Assembly: GCA_022701365.1 (NCBI GenBank)
Contig: JAKUHH010000177.1
Span: forward strand, 1 to 64,000
Reading direction: 5' to 3'
Length of the DNA: 64,000 nucleotides
Source of the DNA: Mycocentrospora acerina
Taxonomy: Eukaryota > Ascomycota > Dothideomycetes > Pleosporales
A program made the translations under genes and the position numbers. Of the stretch, positions 1-10,834 are shown one piece after another. Positions within the stretch are counted from its first letter, which is position 1. Every line of letters starts with the position of its first letter. Below the pieces are notes generated by a model. The model made no database searches, had not been told where the DNA came from, and saw nothing but the letters and a program-made list of their open reading frames with translations.

Positions 1-54
<54 letters not shown>
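1..54. repeat. (CA)27 microsatellite
   Basis: An uninterrupted CA dinucleotide run begins at the first base of the window, so its true length is unknown. It ends just before the 3' end of the small minus-strand reading frame that follows. Confidence 0.97.
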
Positions 55-55
<1 letters not shown>

Positions 56-62
56 TCCACTC

Positions 63-626
63 TCACAAAAACACCAACCCCCTCCTCCCCTTCCGCCTCT
101 CCCTCTCCCTCTCCTCCTTCCAAACCTCCACATCCCGCATCTCCCACTCCCCCCTAACCACCTTCCTCATAATCCCCTCATACTGCCTCCTACTCAAGTA
201 CCAGTACCACGGCAAGCGCGCGAGAATCGCCGCAAAAGACATGAGATTGCAGTCGTCCTTGTTGCTGCTGCTGTTATTGTTGTTGCCAGAATACAAGTGT
301 AGTAGTTCGGATTTTGTCGAGTACGAGCCAGGGAGGTAAAGGTCCATTTTCAGGCTTGTTTGGGCGGTTTTGGGGGAGAGGAAGAAGTCGCGGGGGGCGG
401 GGCGGGGGTAGAGTGGGCTTAGAGGCAAGGAAGCTGGGGGTTTACTGGGCGGGAGAGAAGGAGCGGGATGAGGATGATGTGTGGGTTGGGTGTGTTGAGT
501 ATTCTGGGCGTTGTGGGGGAGTTTGGCATTTTTGGCGTTTTGGATGTTCAAAGGGTCTGGGGTGGTTGGCGTTGGGGGTGTGACTGTAAATGTGACTTTT
601 AGGATGTTGTTGGTAGGGTATTGCAT
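63..626 (-). CDS. hypothetical protein, 187 aa
   Basis: This is a single open frame of 187 codons with no family I recognise. The N-terminal half (about residues 15-80) is rich in Pro, Thr, Asn and His and looks disordered. The C-terminal half is more protein-like: an Asn/Ser run near residues 115-120, then a segment with LPWYWYLSRRQYEGIMRK, then a charged Glu/Arg tail. The better-looking part could be the last exon of a longer gene, with the low-complexity N terminus being intron or UTR. No signal peptide or membrane segment is evident. It abuts the CA microsatellite. The call rests on frame length and the plausible C-terminal composition only. Confidence 0.35.
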   Translation of the reverse strand: MQYPTNNILKVTFTVTPPTPTTPDPLNIQNAKNAKLPHNAQNTQHTQPTHHPHPAPSLPPSKPPASLPLSPLYPRPAPRDFFLSPKTAQTSLKMDLYLPGSYSTKSELLHLYSGNNNNSSSNKDDCNLMSFAAILARLPWYWYLSRRQYEGIMRKVVRGEWEMRDVEVWKEERERERRKGRRGLVFL

Positions 627-1452
627 GGTGTTTGTTCATGTGCGTGTAGGCTGGGGGAAAAATGTGCTGAAGAGATGGATGAGATACTAGTTAAGGTAGA
701 AAATTAAAAGCAATGTATGGATTTTGTGTTATTTTATGGTTCAAGGAAAATGTCTCTGCGCGGTGAGTGATTTGCTAGGGTGGAGAGAGAATACAGATTC
801 AGATGGTCTTGGAGCTGCAGTGTCACGAATATGTCTGGCTAACACCTGCGTTTCGACAGAGACCAAATCTTTAAATCAACTTCCTAGACACAGTCTTCTT
901 TGTATTTTGCATCTACAACATGATGAACAAATAGTAGAAACAACTATACATGACGACATCAATTCAGAACATGGATGAGGAGCAAATTTTTCACCACAAT
1001 GCAAACATCATTAGAAACTCTCCATTTCACCTAATCCTATTCAGCCTGTCTCGTAAACCCAACCTCCTCCACCCTCCCAAAAGAAGCCAGGTCCGCCACA
1101 AAACCAACCCAGCTTTTTAACCCAAACTCCACTTGCTCAGCGCAAATTCCGAGCATCAAAATAGACGAGGGAAACAATGCTTAGCATCAGTATCAGTTTC
1201 CCAGGGTACTATGACCTGGAGAAGAAAGAAAAAGGAAAAAAGCTGTCATCAAAAACCGATTATGAACACCAAGAGCTGGAGGTCCTTTGTGGGGGTATAT
1301 GCGTAGCTTCTTCACCTGCCGTTGCCTTTGGGCTTCGACATTGAGGGGCGGGTCAGGGCTGTCGATATGGTCGTGCGCATTCGCATGCCCGTAAGATCTG
1401 AAGGATTGTAACTCATGTGAGCAAAACCACGAGCAAGACGATGTGAAAATGT
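627..1452. other. intergenic, no gene recognised
   Basis: Only short frames of unlikely composition are present on either strand. The right part is expected to hold the 3' UTR of the Taf14 gene. Confidence 0.6.
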
Positions 1453-2486
1453 CTATAACTCGGTCTTGGAGGCAGTGTAGTCCCAAAGCATCTTAACCAG
1501 CGAGTCAGGTAGCGTGTAAAGGTCAACATGGAACTCGCCATCTGCAGGGTGTCAGTATATGGCTATTAATTTTTGAACATGTGGAAAAACGTACTCTCGA
1601 CATCATTCTTAGTGTACGTCTCGCTCGTCTTATTGTCGTGGACCATGGTGACGACCTGGAGCAGGTCGTCCTCACTCAGCTTCTGCAAACCGTCGGCAAG
1701 CTTCTCCATGTCGACGTTCTTGTCCCGTCTGTTCTTCTTTTGCTTGGGGTCCTTGTTACGCGCGCCGTTGACGTCCGCACTACCCGACTCCTGCAGCAGC
1801 GCGAGAAGCTCAGGCTTGGGGTTCCGAAAAGTCTTATATACACGTTAGCATACAACCATCTCCCAACGCAAGCTTTGCGCGCACTCACCACTTGGTGCTT
1901 GGCCTCGTAGCGTTCGGCCTGGAAGTTGAGGTCGTGCTGGAGCGTGAACTCGCCGCCCTTGCCAATGGTCGAGAGCACAATCTGCATGTCAAACTCTCCC
2001 CAGCCTCTCTCGTCAATACGGAACGGAGGCTTCTTGATGACTGCGTTGTCATTAGCATACAATCTACTGCTGTAGCTGCTTCCCTTGCGCACTCACCATG
2101 CTTGGGCTTGGGGAACGATGGATGCAGATTGTACGTGGCCTTCTCAAAGACTGAGGGCATGACTTCCTGCTCATCGGCGCCCACAAGCCAGATTTCTATG
2201 CTCCATGCTCGCATGGGAAACCCTTCCACCTCAGACGGATCATCGCTGCGCAACACAGGTTAGCGACTGGTCGCACACGCGTGAGTAGTAGCAGAGCATG
2301 GCCGGTTCAGGCCAGGAAAGCAGGCCGTGTCGCTGTTAGAGCACATGCGACCGCGTACAAAATAGACTTACGTAGCCTTCTGGTGGGTGATGATCTTGAC
2401 CCAACGCTTGACCTGCTCCCTAGTTAGCATCCATGACTCTGGCCAGCCGCAACCGCGTCTATCAAGCAAGAACTCACGTCCGGCAT
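1453..2486 (-). CDS. taf14: YEATS-domain protein Taf14 (TFIID/TFIIF/chromatin-remodeller subunit)
   Basis: This encodes a 225-aa homologue of Taf14, a nuclear acyl-lysine-histone reader shared by TFIID, TFIIF, SWI/SNF, INO80 and NuA3. Six exons join in frame: 2486-2478, 2412-2372, 2245-2097, 2040-1889, 1832-1595 and 1541-1453. The first exon codes only Met-Pro-Asp, which fixes the start. The YEATS fold is visible as VKRWVKIITHQ, then FPMRAWSIEIWLVG, NLHPSFPKPKH, PPFRIDERGWGEFDMQI and HDLNFQAERYEAKH. After a short Lys-rich linker the C-terminal extra-terminal (ET) domain ends with GEFHVDLYTLPDSLVKMLW. The ET domain separates Taf14 from the other YEATS family, Yaf9. Length and domain order match budding-yeast Taf14 (known family facts; orthology is inferred). 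Confidence 0.93.
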
Positions 2487-3068
2487 TCTTGCGAATTCAG
2501 AGGAGTGTACTGTTCTGTGTGTTGGTTGGGCGACAGTGCGCGACAATAGAGCAGCAAGGGTAGACTTGAGCGCGTTTCTGTAGCGAGGGTTGGAGTTCGG
2601 CGCGGTGGCTGGTCGCGAGCTTTACCCAAGTCGCGGGGCGCCAGAGTGTAAGCTGCGGTTTGTCTTGGCGCAAACGACAAGTATACGCGCATGTACGCGA
2701 AGCTGTTGCTACAACAGTAGTCCAACAAAGGACAAACTTGGCAACGCCGTACGCTAAGCAAAGGTAGCTCTACTCCATCTTATGCACACATATCGTCAGT
2801 CGCCCGAATCGCTACATTTCAGAATGCAAACTTCACCGCGACTTCACTACCTGCACCACCACAAGTCACTCAACAACTCCAGCTGGGGGAAATGCCTTGG
2901 GCTGTGTAGCCAGGCTAATTTAGTTACTATCTAGAATGTGCAAGGTAATGGAAGCCGTCTCTACCATCGAGATATCATACCCTCCCCAAAATGTCATCGC
3001 TTCGTGCATGCATATTTACCCGTCTCCTATCGACTAAAGCCAGTGTCCAAGCGCCGTGCATCGCGAGC
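2487..3068. other. Taf14 promoter and RanBP1 3' flank
   Basis: No coding frame of credible composition is present. The sequence lies between two genes on the same strand, so it should carry the Taf14 promoter and the 3' UTR of the RanBP1 gene. Confidence 0.5.
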
Positions 3069-3992
3069 CTACTCCGATGCAGTGTTGAAGAGCGCCTCGT
3101 TCTCTTGCTGGGCCTTGATAAACGCCTCCTTGAAAAGGTTGGCGTCTGTGGTATTGCGTTAGCACTCATCCGCAGCTTTATCTACTCTGGGATTGAAACT
3201 CACTCTCGCTGTTGGCGAAACGGATGGCCAGAGTCTGAGCCTCAGGCTCACCCTCGCTGACGTCGGCCGCAGCATTCCACACCCAGCTGCGGTCGCTGCC
3301 TACATTGGGCGAAAGCTTCATGTCCGGAACAACTGTCCACGCTCAGTATAAACTCGTCACATCCTGAGCAGATTTTAGCATACCGTAGTGGTTGGCGCAC
3401 ACCTTCAGTGTCTTGTCTCGTCGCATAACCAGACGGGTCTTGCCGTTCTCCTTGTGCTTTAGTAACCGGACATCACCAGTGCCGCGCTCCTTCCACTCCC
3501 GCGACTCCCTGTCAAACTTGAACAGCTTGGCGCGCATCTTGAAAACTTGCTCCTCAAGCTCCTCGTTGGTCTTGGTATCGACCTTCTCGGTGAGGTGGAC
3601 TACGGGCTGGAAATCGACATCGGGCTCCTCGTTCTCTGGGTTCTCGTCCTTGAAACATGTTAGTATGGCCCATGCAGTATTTGGACGCGGGTGCGTACCT
3701 CAGCAGCCTTGGGCTTTGAGGCGCCCGAGGGCTCGTTGACGTCGTCCTCCTCCACCTTCTTCTCCTTCTTGGGGCCGCCACCAAACATGGAGAAAACATT
3801 GTCCTTTACTGCAGTCGCCGCCGATGTAGCGGCTTCTGTGGCCTTCTCCGTAATCGGCTTGTCATTCTCAGTCTTGGAGGGCTGGTTGGCAGCAATACCG
3901 GTCGTGACCTTCTCTGTCTCGTCCTTGACCAGTCTCGCTCCAGGAGCGGTGGCCTGGTCTGCGGCGGGGTCTGGCTTCGCCACGTCAGACAT
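3069..3992 (-). CDS. yrb1: Ran-binding protein 1 (Yrb1/RanBP1), RanGAP co-activator
   Basis: The 254-aa product is built from four exons (3992-3699, 3648-3384, 3332-3204, 3145-3069). Residues 1-100 are a Lys/Glu/Ala-rich disordered arm. Residues from about 105 form a Ran-binding domain: FQPVVHLTEKVDTKTNEELE, VFKMRAKLFKFDRESREWKE, then GTGDVRLLKHKENGKTRLVM and RRDKTLKVCANHYVV, ending in DRSWVWNAAADVSEGEPEA and TLAIRFANSEDANLFKEAF. These are hallmark RanBD motifs, including the conserved KLFRF-like strand and the RDKTLKVCANH segment. RanBP1 binds Ran-GTP and helps RanGAP hydrolyse it during nuclear transport. Length and the single C-terminal RanBD fit RanBP1 rather than Nup2 or Yrb2 (inference). 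Confidence 0.95.
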
Positions 3993-4851
3993 ACTTTCAG
4001 GCAATAATATGTGTTTGTGGGTGGGGTGTTGTAGTTGTTCGGGAGCCAAGGGGAAGAATAGCCTTCGAGTGGGGAGTTTGTGTTATGAGTGTTGAGCACA
4101 CAACCATAGGATTTTAGAAGTGGAAGCCGCACCGATGGAGGGGCAACAACCGCTATACCCTTTGCAGCCACAAGCCTTGTATCAACGGCACGTGCTGGAA
4201 GTTCACCCACCCTGTAAGCATGGCTCTCATGATCTAGACATTGTCGAGCTGGCGGTGAGACAGCCACTAGAGCCCTATGGCGGGTCTGAAACAACTCCAT
4301 AACCCGGCATCTCAATTTTCTGAATGCATCGTCTTCTTTTCACATTCTGACGTCATTCACGCGAATCATAGTATACGAGCATTCTCGCTGCATGTACGCG
4401 CCTGGTAAAGGCCTATCGCGGCGATGTAATATGCTAATAATTGCTAATCGAAAAATTATGCCTGATATTGAAGTCGTTTTTGTGAAGACAGCGACCATTA
4501 TTTCTAGAGTGTCACCCTGAAACTATCAAGAAAAGAAATATTACCTCGATAAATAGATTGAAGCAGGGTGTAGGGTTCCGCAAACTATACGATACAAAAA
4601 CCATCCACCGTCCATGGCTGTCCAGAATTTATATGCAATTACAAAACACCAAAGTCCACTACCTATCCCAGAACGTTAACACCAAGCCCCACAGTCTCCG
4701 CCGTTGCCTTGGATATAGTGAGTTTCAAGTCAATCCAACGCCCAAACCCTCAATCTGTAACCCACATAATACCAAAACACCACGCGATGCTCTGAGCAGA
4801 GCAAAAGAAGACCAGATATCCACGTCGTGATACTAACATCATGTTTGCCCT
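3993..4851. other. intergenic, RanBP1 promoter side
   Basis: Short frames at 4120-4302 and 4558-4830 have no recognisable motif and poor codon character. I see no gene. The left end should be the promoter of the RanBP1 gene and the right end the 3' UTR of the next gene. Confidence 0.55.
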
Positions 4852-7149
4852 CTATTCCTGAACGCTCCCGCGTATCTGAGAGCAGGCCCAACTTTGCTTC
4901 TCCATTATATCCTTGCTTGAAAATCCTGCGGCGATCTCCATCTTGCATCGCAGTCGAAGTGCATTTGCTCTTGCTCTTAACATGGGTGTCGAAGTCCGAA
5001 CAGGGGCAGTTGTCTTTCGCAAACCCATCCAGGCCGATTCAGGAATTCGCTTCAAAATTTCAGTACCGACACTCAACCGATGCTCCATAGCATCTCTTGC
5101 GTCTTGGAGACATTCCGTGACTTGTTGACTTGGGAGTTTCATCGACAAGGGAAGACTCATGTTTAGACCGGCTAAACCTGTTTGAATGTGCTCGGTGACT
5201 ATTGACGACAAGTTCCAGAAGCTGTCTTGGGTATTTCGAAGACCTCTTCTAGCAGTATCAAGTAATTGCACGTGCTTCGATCTCTGGTGTCCCAAACTAA
5301 GTTTGAAAGATTGTTGCAGTGTAGGCTGGGAGTGGGTGACAATGCTGACATTGAACTGACTCAAAGGATACTCGTTCTCGAGATCCACCACATAAATGCC
5401 ATTAATGGACCGATTGGATCGTACGGGAACCATTTGCGAGTTGCGAGAGACTTGAATTTGGATTTGCGGTTTCTTTCGGCCGCCGGGAAAATGAAGAGAA
5501 GGGCAGAGAATGAATTGATGTTCACCTGTTTTTTCAAGGTCGAAGATTTTTATGTTTTCATCAACCCTCCTTGTTTTCTCTTGCTTCGGCTTCGGCTTCT
5601 CTTGTGATGCTACCGACACAAGATCTCTCAAACCTGATTTTGAGGCGACAACAGCGGGGGCAGATATTACAGCGGGATTCGTCAAGATTGTTGAGCAAAG
5701 AGAAGTGCTTGAGATGGAATCGGAAGTAGGCACGAATGACTGGATGTTAATGTTGGATACACTGTTCATAACCATAGGCCAGTAGGCCGAATTGAGGAAA
5801 TAGGCTGATGCTAGGCCCGTCAAAGCGACGTATGCGATCAGTGTCTTGAATGATCCCTTCCAGCCCAATTTCGTCTTCTTGACAAAGGCACGTGAAGAGT
5901 TATCGGATACAGAACCCTGTGGTTTTAGGTAAGGTTCGGAAGCTGACATAGCTAGATGAGGACTAATGTGAGCCAAGTGCCGGTTCAATTGAGACGGCTC
6001 AAGCTCCGAGAACAGATAGTGGTCCAACGGAAGCACCTCTTTCAGCTTGTAATCATCACTCTGGTTGCTCCGACCCTCGATACATACACTCAAGCTATGC
6101 GAATCGTATGTCGATACGCCTTCGCCGTAAGGTCTAGCCTGAGCAAGGTCGATGTAGGGGAAACGCAGTCGACGTACCACTTCACGAGCAGAAGCAAAAT
6201 CTTGTACGTCCTTCGCGGACCCTGTGACGGATGGATGACAGAAAATCACTAAATCAGGCTGAATCTCAGGGCTGGACGCCGGCCGAGATGCTATTGTGAT
6301 ATGCCTTCCATCATCCAGGTTGAATTTGGCATATGAATCTTCTCTGGTCTCAGAGACGACAGCTAGAAGATTGGTGCATCGATACGTGTGGATAACGGGA
6401 CCATACGGCTCGATTTGACCGCCTACCATTACTGACCTTGAAGTACTTGGAGAAGCAATGAGCGCATTGCCAATTTGTGACGTGATAACGTCCGCCAGCC
6501 ATGGCTCAGGCATACCCACGTAGAGGATCTTGTACAACTCTGGCGTGGGTATCGGGCGCTCTGATAAGGCGGCTCTGACGACGAGTCTGATCTCGGAGCA
6601 ATTGTACTGCATGAACACCGGAGGAAGTTCGCTTGTCTGGTCTGGTAAGCTTCGGATGGTTTTGCAACCATGAATGATGTCCGATGAGTCCGTAGACTGC
6701 TCTTCCAGCTTGACCCTACGTGAATCTTCACTACTACCCATAGGGTCTGGTATTTCCGTGAGAGTACTACTCTCTCCGCTTGTGAGTCCCTGTGGGTCAA
6801 GCTGTGATTCAGCTACTTCGTTATTCAGGGAGCCAAGACTATTTTGGACATCGTCGAATTGTTTATCAAAGTCATCATCGTCATCGCTGAACTCGGAGGC
6901 GTCGTCGGGTGTTGGAGCATCGGTCGAGGCTAGAGACTCCGTGTGAGCCTCGTCATCTGATGCCTCGAGAAGGCTGTCTCCAAGCAGCTCGTACGTGCTA
7001 TCGTCGATAGAGCTACCAGCTCCGTCCGATAGCCGGCGAGTTGTCGACCTCATCATTAGCGTGTTTAGGTCAAGCTTGGACAGCGAGTGATTGACGTGTA
7101 CAGGCGGGTACTGAAGCTCTTCAGACAATTCAGAGCTGTTCGAAGACAT
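4852..7149 (-). CDS. uncharacterised 765-aa protein with one central membrane segment
   Basis: This is a single-exon frame of 765 codons with no family I can name. The first ~170 residues are Ser/Asp/Glu-rich, with an acidic block near residues 85-105 (SDDDDDFDKQFDD), and look disordered. Residues ~180-400 look globular (LYKILYVGMPEPWLADVITS, PDLVIFCHPSVTG). One hydrophobic stretch at about residues 436-460 (TLIAYVALTGLASAYFLNSA) is a probable transmembrane helix. It is followed by a Lys/Arg-rich segment and a region with short beta-like stretches (GIYVVDLENEYPLSQFNV). The arrangement suggests a tail- or single-anchored protein with a large N-terminal domain on one face. Codon use and length leave little doubt that it is a gene, but the function is unknown. 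Confidence 0.85.
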   Translation of the reverse strand: MSSNSSELSEELQYPPVHVNHSLSKLDLNTLMMRSTTRRLSDGAGSSIDDSTYELLGDSLLEASDDEAHTESLASTDAPTPDDASEFSDDDDDFDKQFDDVQNSLGSLNNEVAESQLDPQGLTSGESSTLTEIPDPMGSSEDSRRVKLEEQSTDSSDIIHGCKTIRSLPDQTSELPPVFMQYNCSEIRLVVRAALSERPIPTPELYKILYVGMPEPWLADVITSQIGNALIASPSTSRSVMVGGQIEPYGPVIHTYRCTNLLAVVSETREDSYAKFNLDDGRHITIASRPASSPEIQPDLVIFCHPSVTGSAKDVQDFASAREVVRRLRFPYIDLAQARPYGEGVSTYDSHSLSVCIEGRSNQSDDYKLKEVLPLDHYLFSELEPSQLNRHLAHISPHLAMSASEPYLKPQGSVSDNSSRAFVKKTKLGWKGSFKTLIAYVALTGLASAYFLNSAYWPMVMNSVSNINIQSFVPTSDSISSTSLCSTILTNPAVISAPAVVASKSGLRDLVSVASQEKPKPKQEKTRRVDENIKIFDLEKTGEHQFILCPSLHFPGGRKKPQIQIQVSRNSQMVPVRSNRSINGIYVVDLENEYPLSQFNVSIVTHSQPTLQQSFKLSLGHQRSKHVQLLDTARRGLRNTQDSFWNLSSIVTEHIQTGLAGLNMSLPLSMKLPSQQVTECLQDARDAMEHRLSVGTEILKRIPESAWMGLRKTTAPVRTSTPMLRARANALRLRCKMEIAAGFSSKDIMEKQSWACSQIRGSVQE

Positions 7150-7856
7150 GTTAGCAGGAAAACATGAGGCGAGGACGTGTAAAGAGGAGTGAGGAGCAGT
7201 GGAGGGGCAGACACGCCCAGAATAAAGCTGGCTGATGTGAAGGCATGAGTGGACGCTGCCTGGTCACGGGAGTGGGCGTGGAATGGATGCCTTGCCAGAG
7301 CTGCAAGCGGGGAAGCACGTACCTTGAATGAAACACGGTTGAAAGGCAAAAGACTACCTAAAAGTGTCAGTGTCGATGGATGTCAGCACATTTACGTATA
7401 CGTGAATGCAAGTTGTAGTGCGTGTGCCAGGTTCCAGGCGTCGAGGGGTGAGTGAGCACCTGAGCGCCCCGTGGTTCCCAATGGAGAAGGAGGGGTCCAG
7501 GGCGTCAGTACCCCACGTCCGTTCCGCAGTCGCGATTAGGTATCATCAGACGCCATTTCATGGAGATAATAGCAAACGTGTGAAAATCTAATTACAATCA
7601 GATGATTGGATCCGGGAGGCCACACCGCCTCGATAACACCATTCGCAGCGGTGCCAACCAATGTCAACAGTGAAACGCACCCGCGAAAGCCTTGTAATCC
7701 TGTCTCGACCTATGCTCCAAAGAAGGGGTCGCCCGACCAAAGATGCAACATGAACACCTCCACGCCGTATGAAAAGTAGTGAAAACATGCTCAAGCTCCT
7801 ACAAATGCCACCTTGAGGGTATTACAAGAACAAGGAAATACGAACAATCATAACTT
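7150..7856. other. intergenic, no gene recognised
   Basis: The flanking genes are both on the minus strand. The left part should hold the promoter and 5' UTR of the 765-aa gene and the right part the 3' UTR of the mannosyltransferase gene. Short frames here show no motif. Confidence 0.5.
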
Positions 7857-9617
7857 TCATGAGCCAGGAGATGCCCAGCCGCCAGCGACATCCACCCACT
7901 CTGTAAGACAAGAACCCTCCTTGCCCTCTACATCTACAATGTCGGTATCGCACTTGCAGCGGCACCCGACGCCGTTTTCCTTGACAGGATCGGGCGTTGC
8001 CCAGTAGTCGTCCTCTTCGATACGCTTCTTTTCGTCTAGAGTCGTTAGCTCCAGATACGGTTCTCTAGGTAGCTGGCGTGCTGGTGCGTTGGCAGGACAA
8101 TGCTGAATGGTTGTGTGTCGGTAGCCGAAGTCGCGGAAGTAGTGTATATCTCCAGGGCCGAGAAGCGCTCCAGCGGCAAGAGAGTGGATCGGTGCATCTC
8201 CCCACTACAACTTGTTAGAGTCATTCATCAATACAACAGACCCACACTTACTCGTTCCATCCAGAAGCCACCACTACGGTCCATTAGTTCAAAAAAGTCA
8301 TTGTACTCCTTGCTTCGGAACCAGTCTAATCTCGCAATCTCGAAATTGCTCCAGAAGTGGCACATGTTGTACGATTCGCCTTCCATTTCCTCAGGGTCGA
8401 TGTCTGGCAAAGCCCCGGAACCAGGCTCAGTATTGAGAATTTCTTGCGGAAGCGGTTTCTTGTAATTTGGGTCAGTCTTTGGAAGATTCTTCTTGTCTTT
8501 CTTGTCCTTATTCTTCTCTTCCTCCTCTTTTGGCTTCTCTACGAACATCTCCCAGAGTCCCTTGGAGGTAATATTATTCATCCTCTTGTACGCTGAGGCG
8601 TATCGGAAGATATTTGGGACCGTTTCGCGCAACTCTTTCACAGCAATCGTGAAACCGTATGTCTTGTTGTGTCGAATCATATGCTGGAAAGGATCACTAC
8701 AGTATTGTCAGCTGATGCCCTGCATGTGTATCATAAGGGCAAACCTACTAGGTGATGTCACAGAAGTACTTGATTTCCGGTTCAAGTCGCCAATACCATT
8801 CATACTTTTGCAGTAGCTCATGCTTGTAGAAGTTGCTGCAAGGCGTTAGTAAAATACAAAGTTAGCAACGGGCACCGGGCCTACCCTGAATAGAAGCGAC
8901 ACATATGGTGGTAGCTTTCCATGCCACCATACATGATCGCACGATCACCCTGTTTCGAGATCCCCTCTTTTGCGACTGCGGGATCTACCCAATCTGGGAA
9001 GCCCCAATGCTCAGACGAGATTTTTCCCCACTCCACTGTTCCGCTTGTGTGATTCAGAATGGTGTCCTTGAATGTTTGGTTGAAGTCGCCGTCGTTGAGA
9101 AAGACGTAGGGGTAGTGGAACCATCGATTGAAATGTCTCTCGATTGACTTGACCGATTGTATGACGCCGTCCAGCTCCTTGTTCCTTGCCAAGACGACGA
9201 ATGCAGCATTTGCGCGGGGTCCGTTTACTTGTGGCTCGAGACAGCCTATTGCGAATGGCTTATCGTACTTTTCGCTTATCTTTCTGTCGCATTGTTAGCC
9301 ATATGTCCAGCAAAAGTAGATGTACCTGTCGAGACATACCGTATCGACGGCGGTGTGCCTGCGGGCATGTTCATGATACCTTGCGAGTCTGGAGACCTCA
9401 CAAAGAGCACAAGGATCAGGATTATAACAAGACATGGGAACAGGAGAACCAGGCCCAGCGGTATTGAGACGGACGAGTTTCCCTTTAGTCGTATTCGGCG
9501 GCGGAAGAAGGACAGCCGTGGGGCAACTTTCTCTGCGCGGCGCGATAGATGGTCCAGCTTGTCCAAGCTATCTTGCGATGACGGCAGCTTGCTCGTCAAT
9601 TCTTGTATAAAGCCCAT
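7857..9617 (-). CDS. GT15 alpha-1,2-mannosyltransferase (Kre2/Mnt1/KTR family)
   Basis: This encodes a 518-aa type II Golgi protein that should transfer mannose from GDP-mannose to N- or O-linked glycans of cell-wall proteins. Five exons join in frame: 9617-9340, 9283-8885, 8835-8749, 8696-8252 and 8204-7857. After a basic N terminus, residues ~54-74 form a signal anchor (LGLVLLFPCLVIILILVLFV). The GT15 catalytic domain shows ANAAFVVLARNKEL, SIERHFNRWFHYPYVFLND, YEWYWRLEPEIKYFCDI, MCHFWSNFEIARLDWFR (the SNFE carrying the conserved Glu) and GGFWMERWGDAPIH. An extra Lys/Glu-rich insertion sits near residues 308-335, inside the catalytic domain. The C-terminal Cys cluster GVGCRCKCD is as in Ktr4-like fungal members. 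The exact paralogue is uncertain. Confidence 0.94.
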
Positions 9618-10301
9618 CGCTGCGACCTAGTGATGGTACGTATGGAAAACTCTCTGCCAGTGGCAGCTCTTTCCCCCTTTAACCCCAATCGCAGTCGGTC
9701 GTTTGTGTTCGTGGTGTTTGGACGGGATTCGTGAGATGGGCGGCCGAGACGACTGAGCGCGTGGGTGTGAAACGGGCAACGTGGTCACGGCAGGAAAGGC
9801 GAGCGGAGGTCACTCCAGATGCGCGTGAGCCAATGCTAATACGGTCCGATTAGGGGCACTTTGTGTGCTATCTGTTGTGTGTTGGGATGTGCCTAGGAAA
9901 AAAGGAAGGTGAGGGGACGTAAAAGTGCAAAAGTTAACATTTCTCGGCGGCCTGGGGATTGCGTATGTGTTTCTACACGTCCTGTGGAGCTAGCCAGGAA
10001 TATGGCGTCGGAGGCTGCGCGCACCTGCCTGCCAAGCCTGTCACTCGACGCGATGGATGGTTATCGCTGCCGCGGCCATGCGTTCGCTGCTCTTCGTCTG
10101 GGCCTTTGACATTTGCTTGTTACTCTGGCAAGGCTGGACACCTTATGCGGCCATTTTAGGCTTCCCGTGGCGTTATGACCCGTATCGTCGGAGATAAACC
10201 TGCCAAGCAGTCCAGGGTAAGAGCCGCCTGGATGCTCCCGTCACGATCGTCATCCTGCAGCGTCGTGCAACCTCGCCTTGCCCAGCCTTACCTCAGACAA
10301 C
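9618..10301. promoter_or_regulatory. divergent intergenic region
   Basis: This separates the start of the mannosyltransferase gene (minus) from the start of the DUF4604 gene (plus) and must hold both promoters. Short frames between 9909 and 10160 have no recognisable content. Confidence 0.45.
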
Positions 10302-10834
10302 ATGAGCTTCAAGGCAAAAGACTTGCAGTTTGGTGGCTATGTTCCTTTCACTTGGTAGTAAAACACTCATCTTTAACAGACAATTCGCAGCCCGCCTTCC
10401 TGCAGCGGCTGCGAGGGCAGATGGCAGGGGATGATTCAGCACGTCACGAGCGCCCAATTCCCAGGAACAAAAGAATGAATAAAGACGATGATGACGATGC
10501 ACCCACTTATGTGTTAGAAGAGACTAACCAGTCCATGACTAAGGAGGAATACGACGCGTTCGTCACAGGGAAAGATAAAGATGAGCAGAAGGAGCTTGTA
10601 AGAGAAGGATCTAATGAACAGGAGGCCAAAGAGGCTGATCCGAGATCAAAAGACAAGATCGCTGAAGTAGGCGCAGCGTCAAAGAAGCGCAAAGCAGCAA
10701 AGGTGATTGGCGACGAGCAGGATGAGACCAAAGCCGAAGAAAAAGGTGCCAAAAAACCAGAGTCGAAAGTTGTGAAGAAAGCAAAGAAGAAAGGCAAAGC
10801 TGTCAAGCTCACTTTTGGCGAGGAGGAAGTATAG
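10302..10834 (+). CDS. DUF4604 family protein, 161 aa
   Basis: Two exons (10302-10332 and 10380-10834) give a 161-aa, highly charged protein. The start is set by the family's N-terminal signature: MSFKAKDLQFDNSQPAFLQR appears only after splicing a 47-nt intron. The middle has APTYVLEETNQSMTKEEYDA, typical of the DUF4604 family, and the rest is Lys/Glu/Ala-rich, ending KGKAVKLTFGEEEV. No signal peptide or membrane segment is present, and the composition suggests a nuclear or nucleolar disordered protein. The family has no established biochemical role that I know of. The longer frame beginning at 10175 is an artefact of reading through upstream sequence and the intron. Confidence 0.85.
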
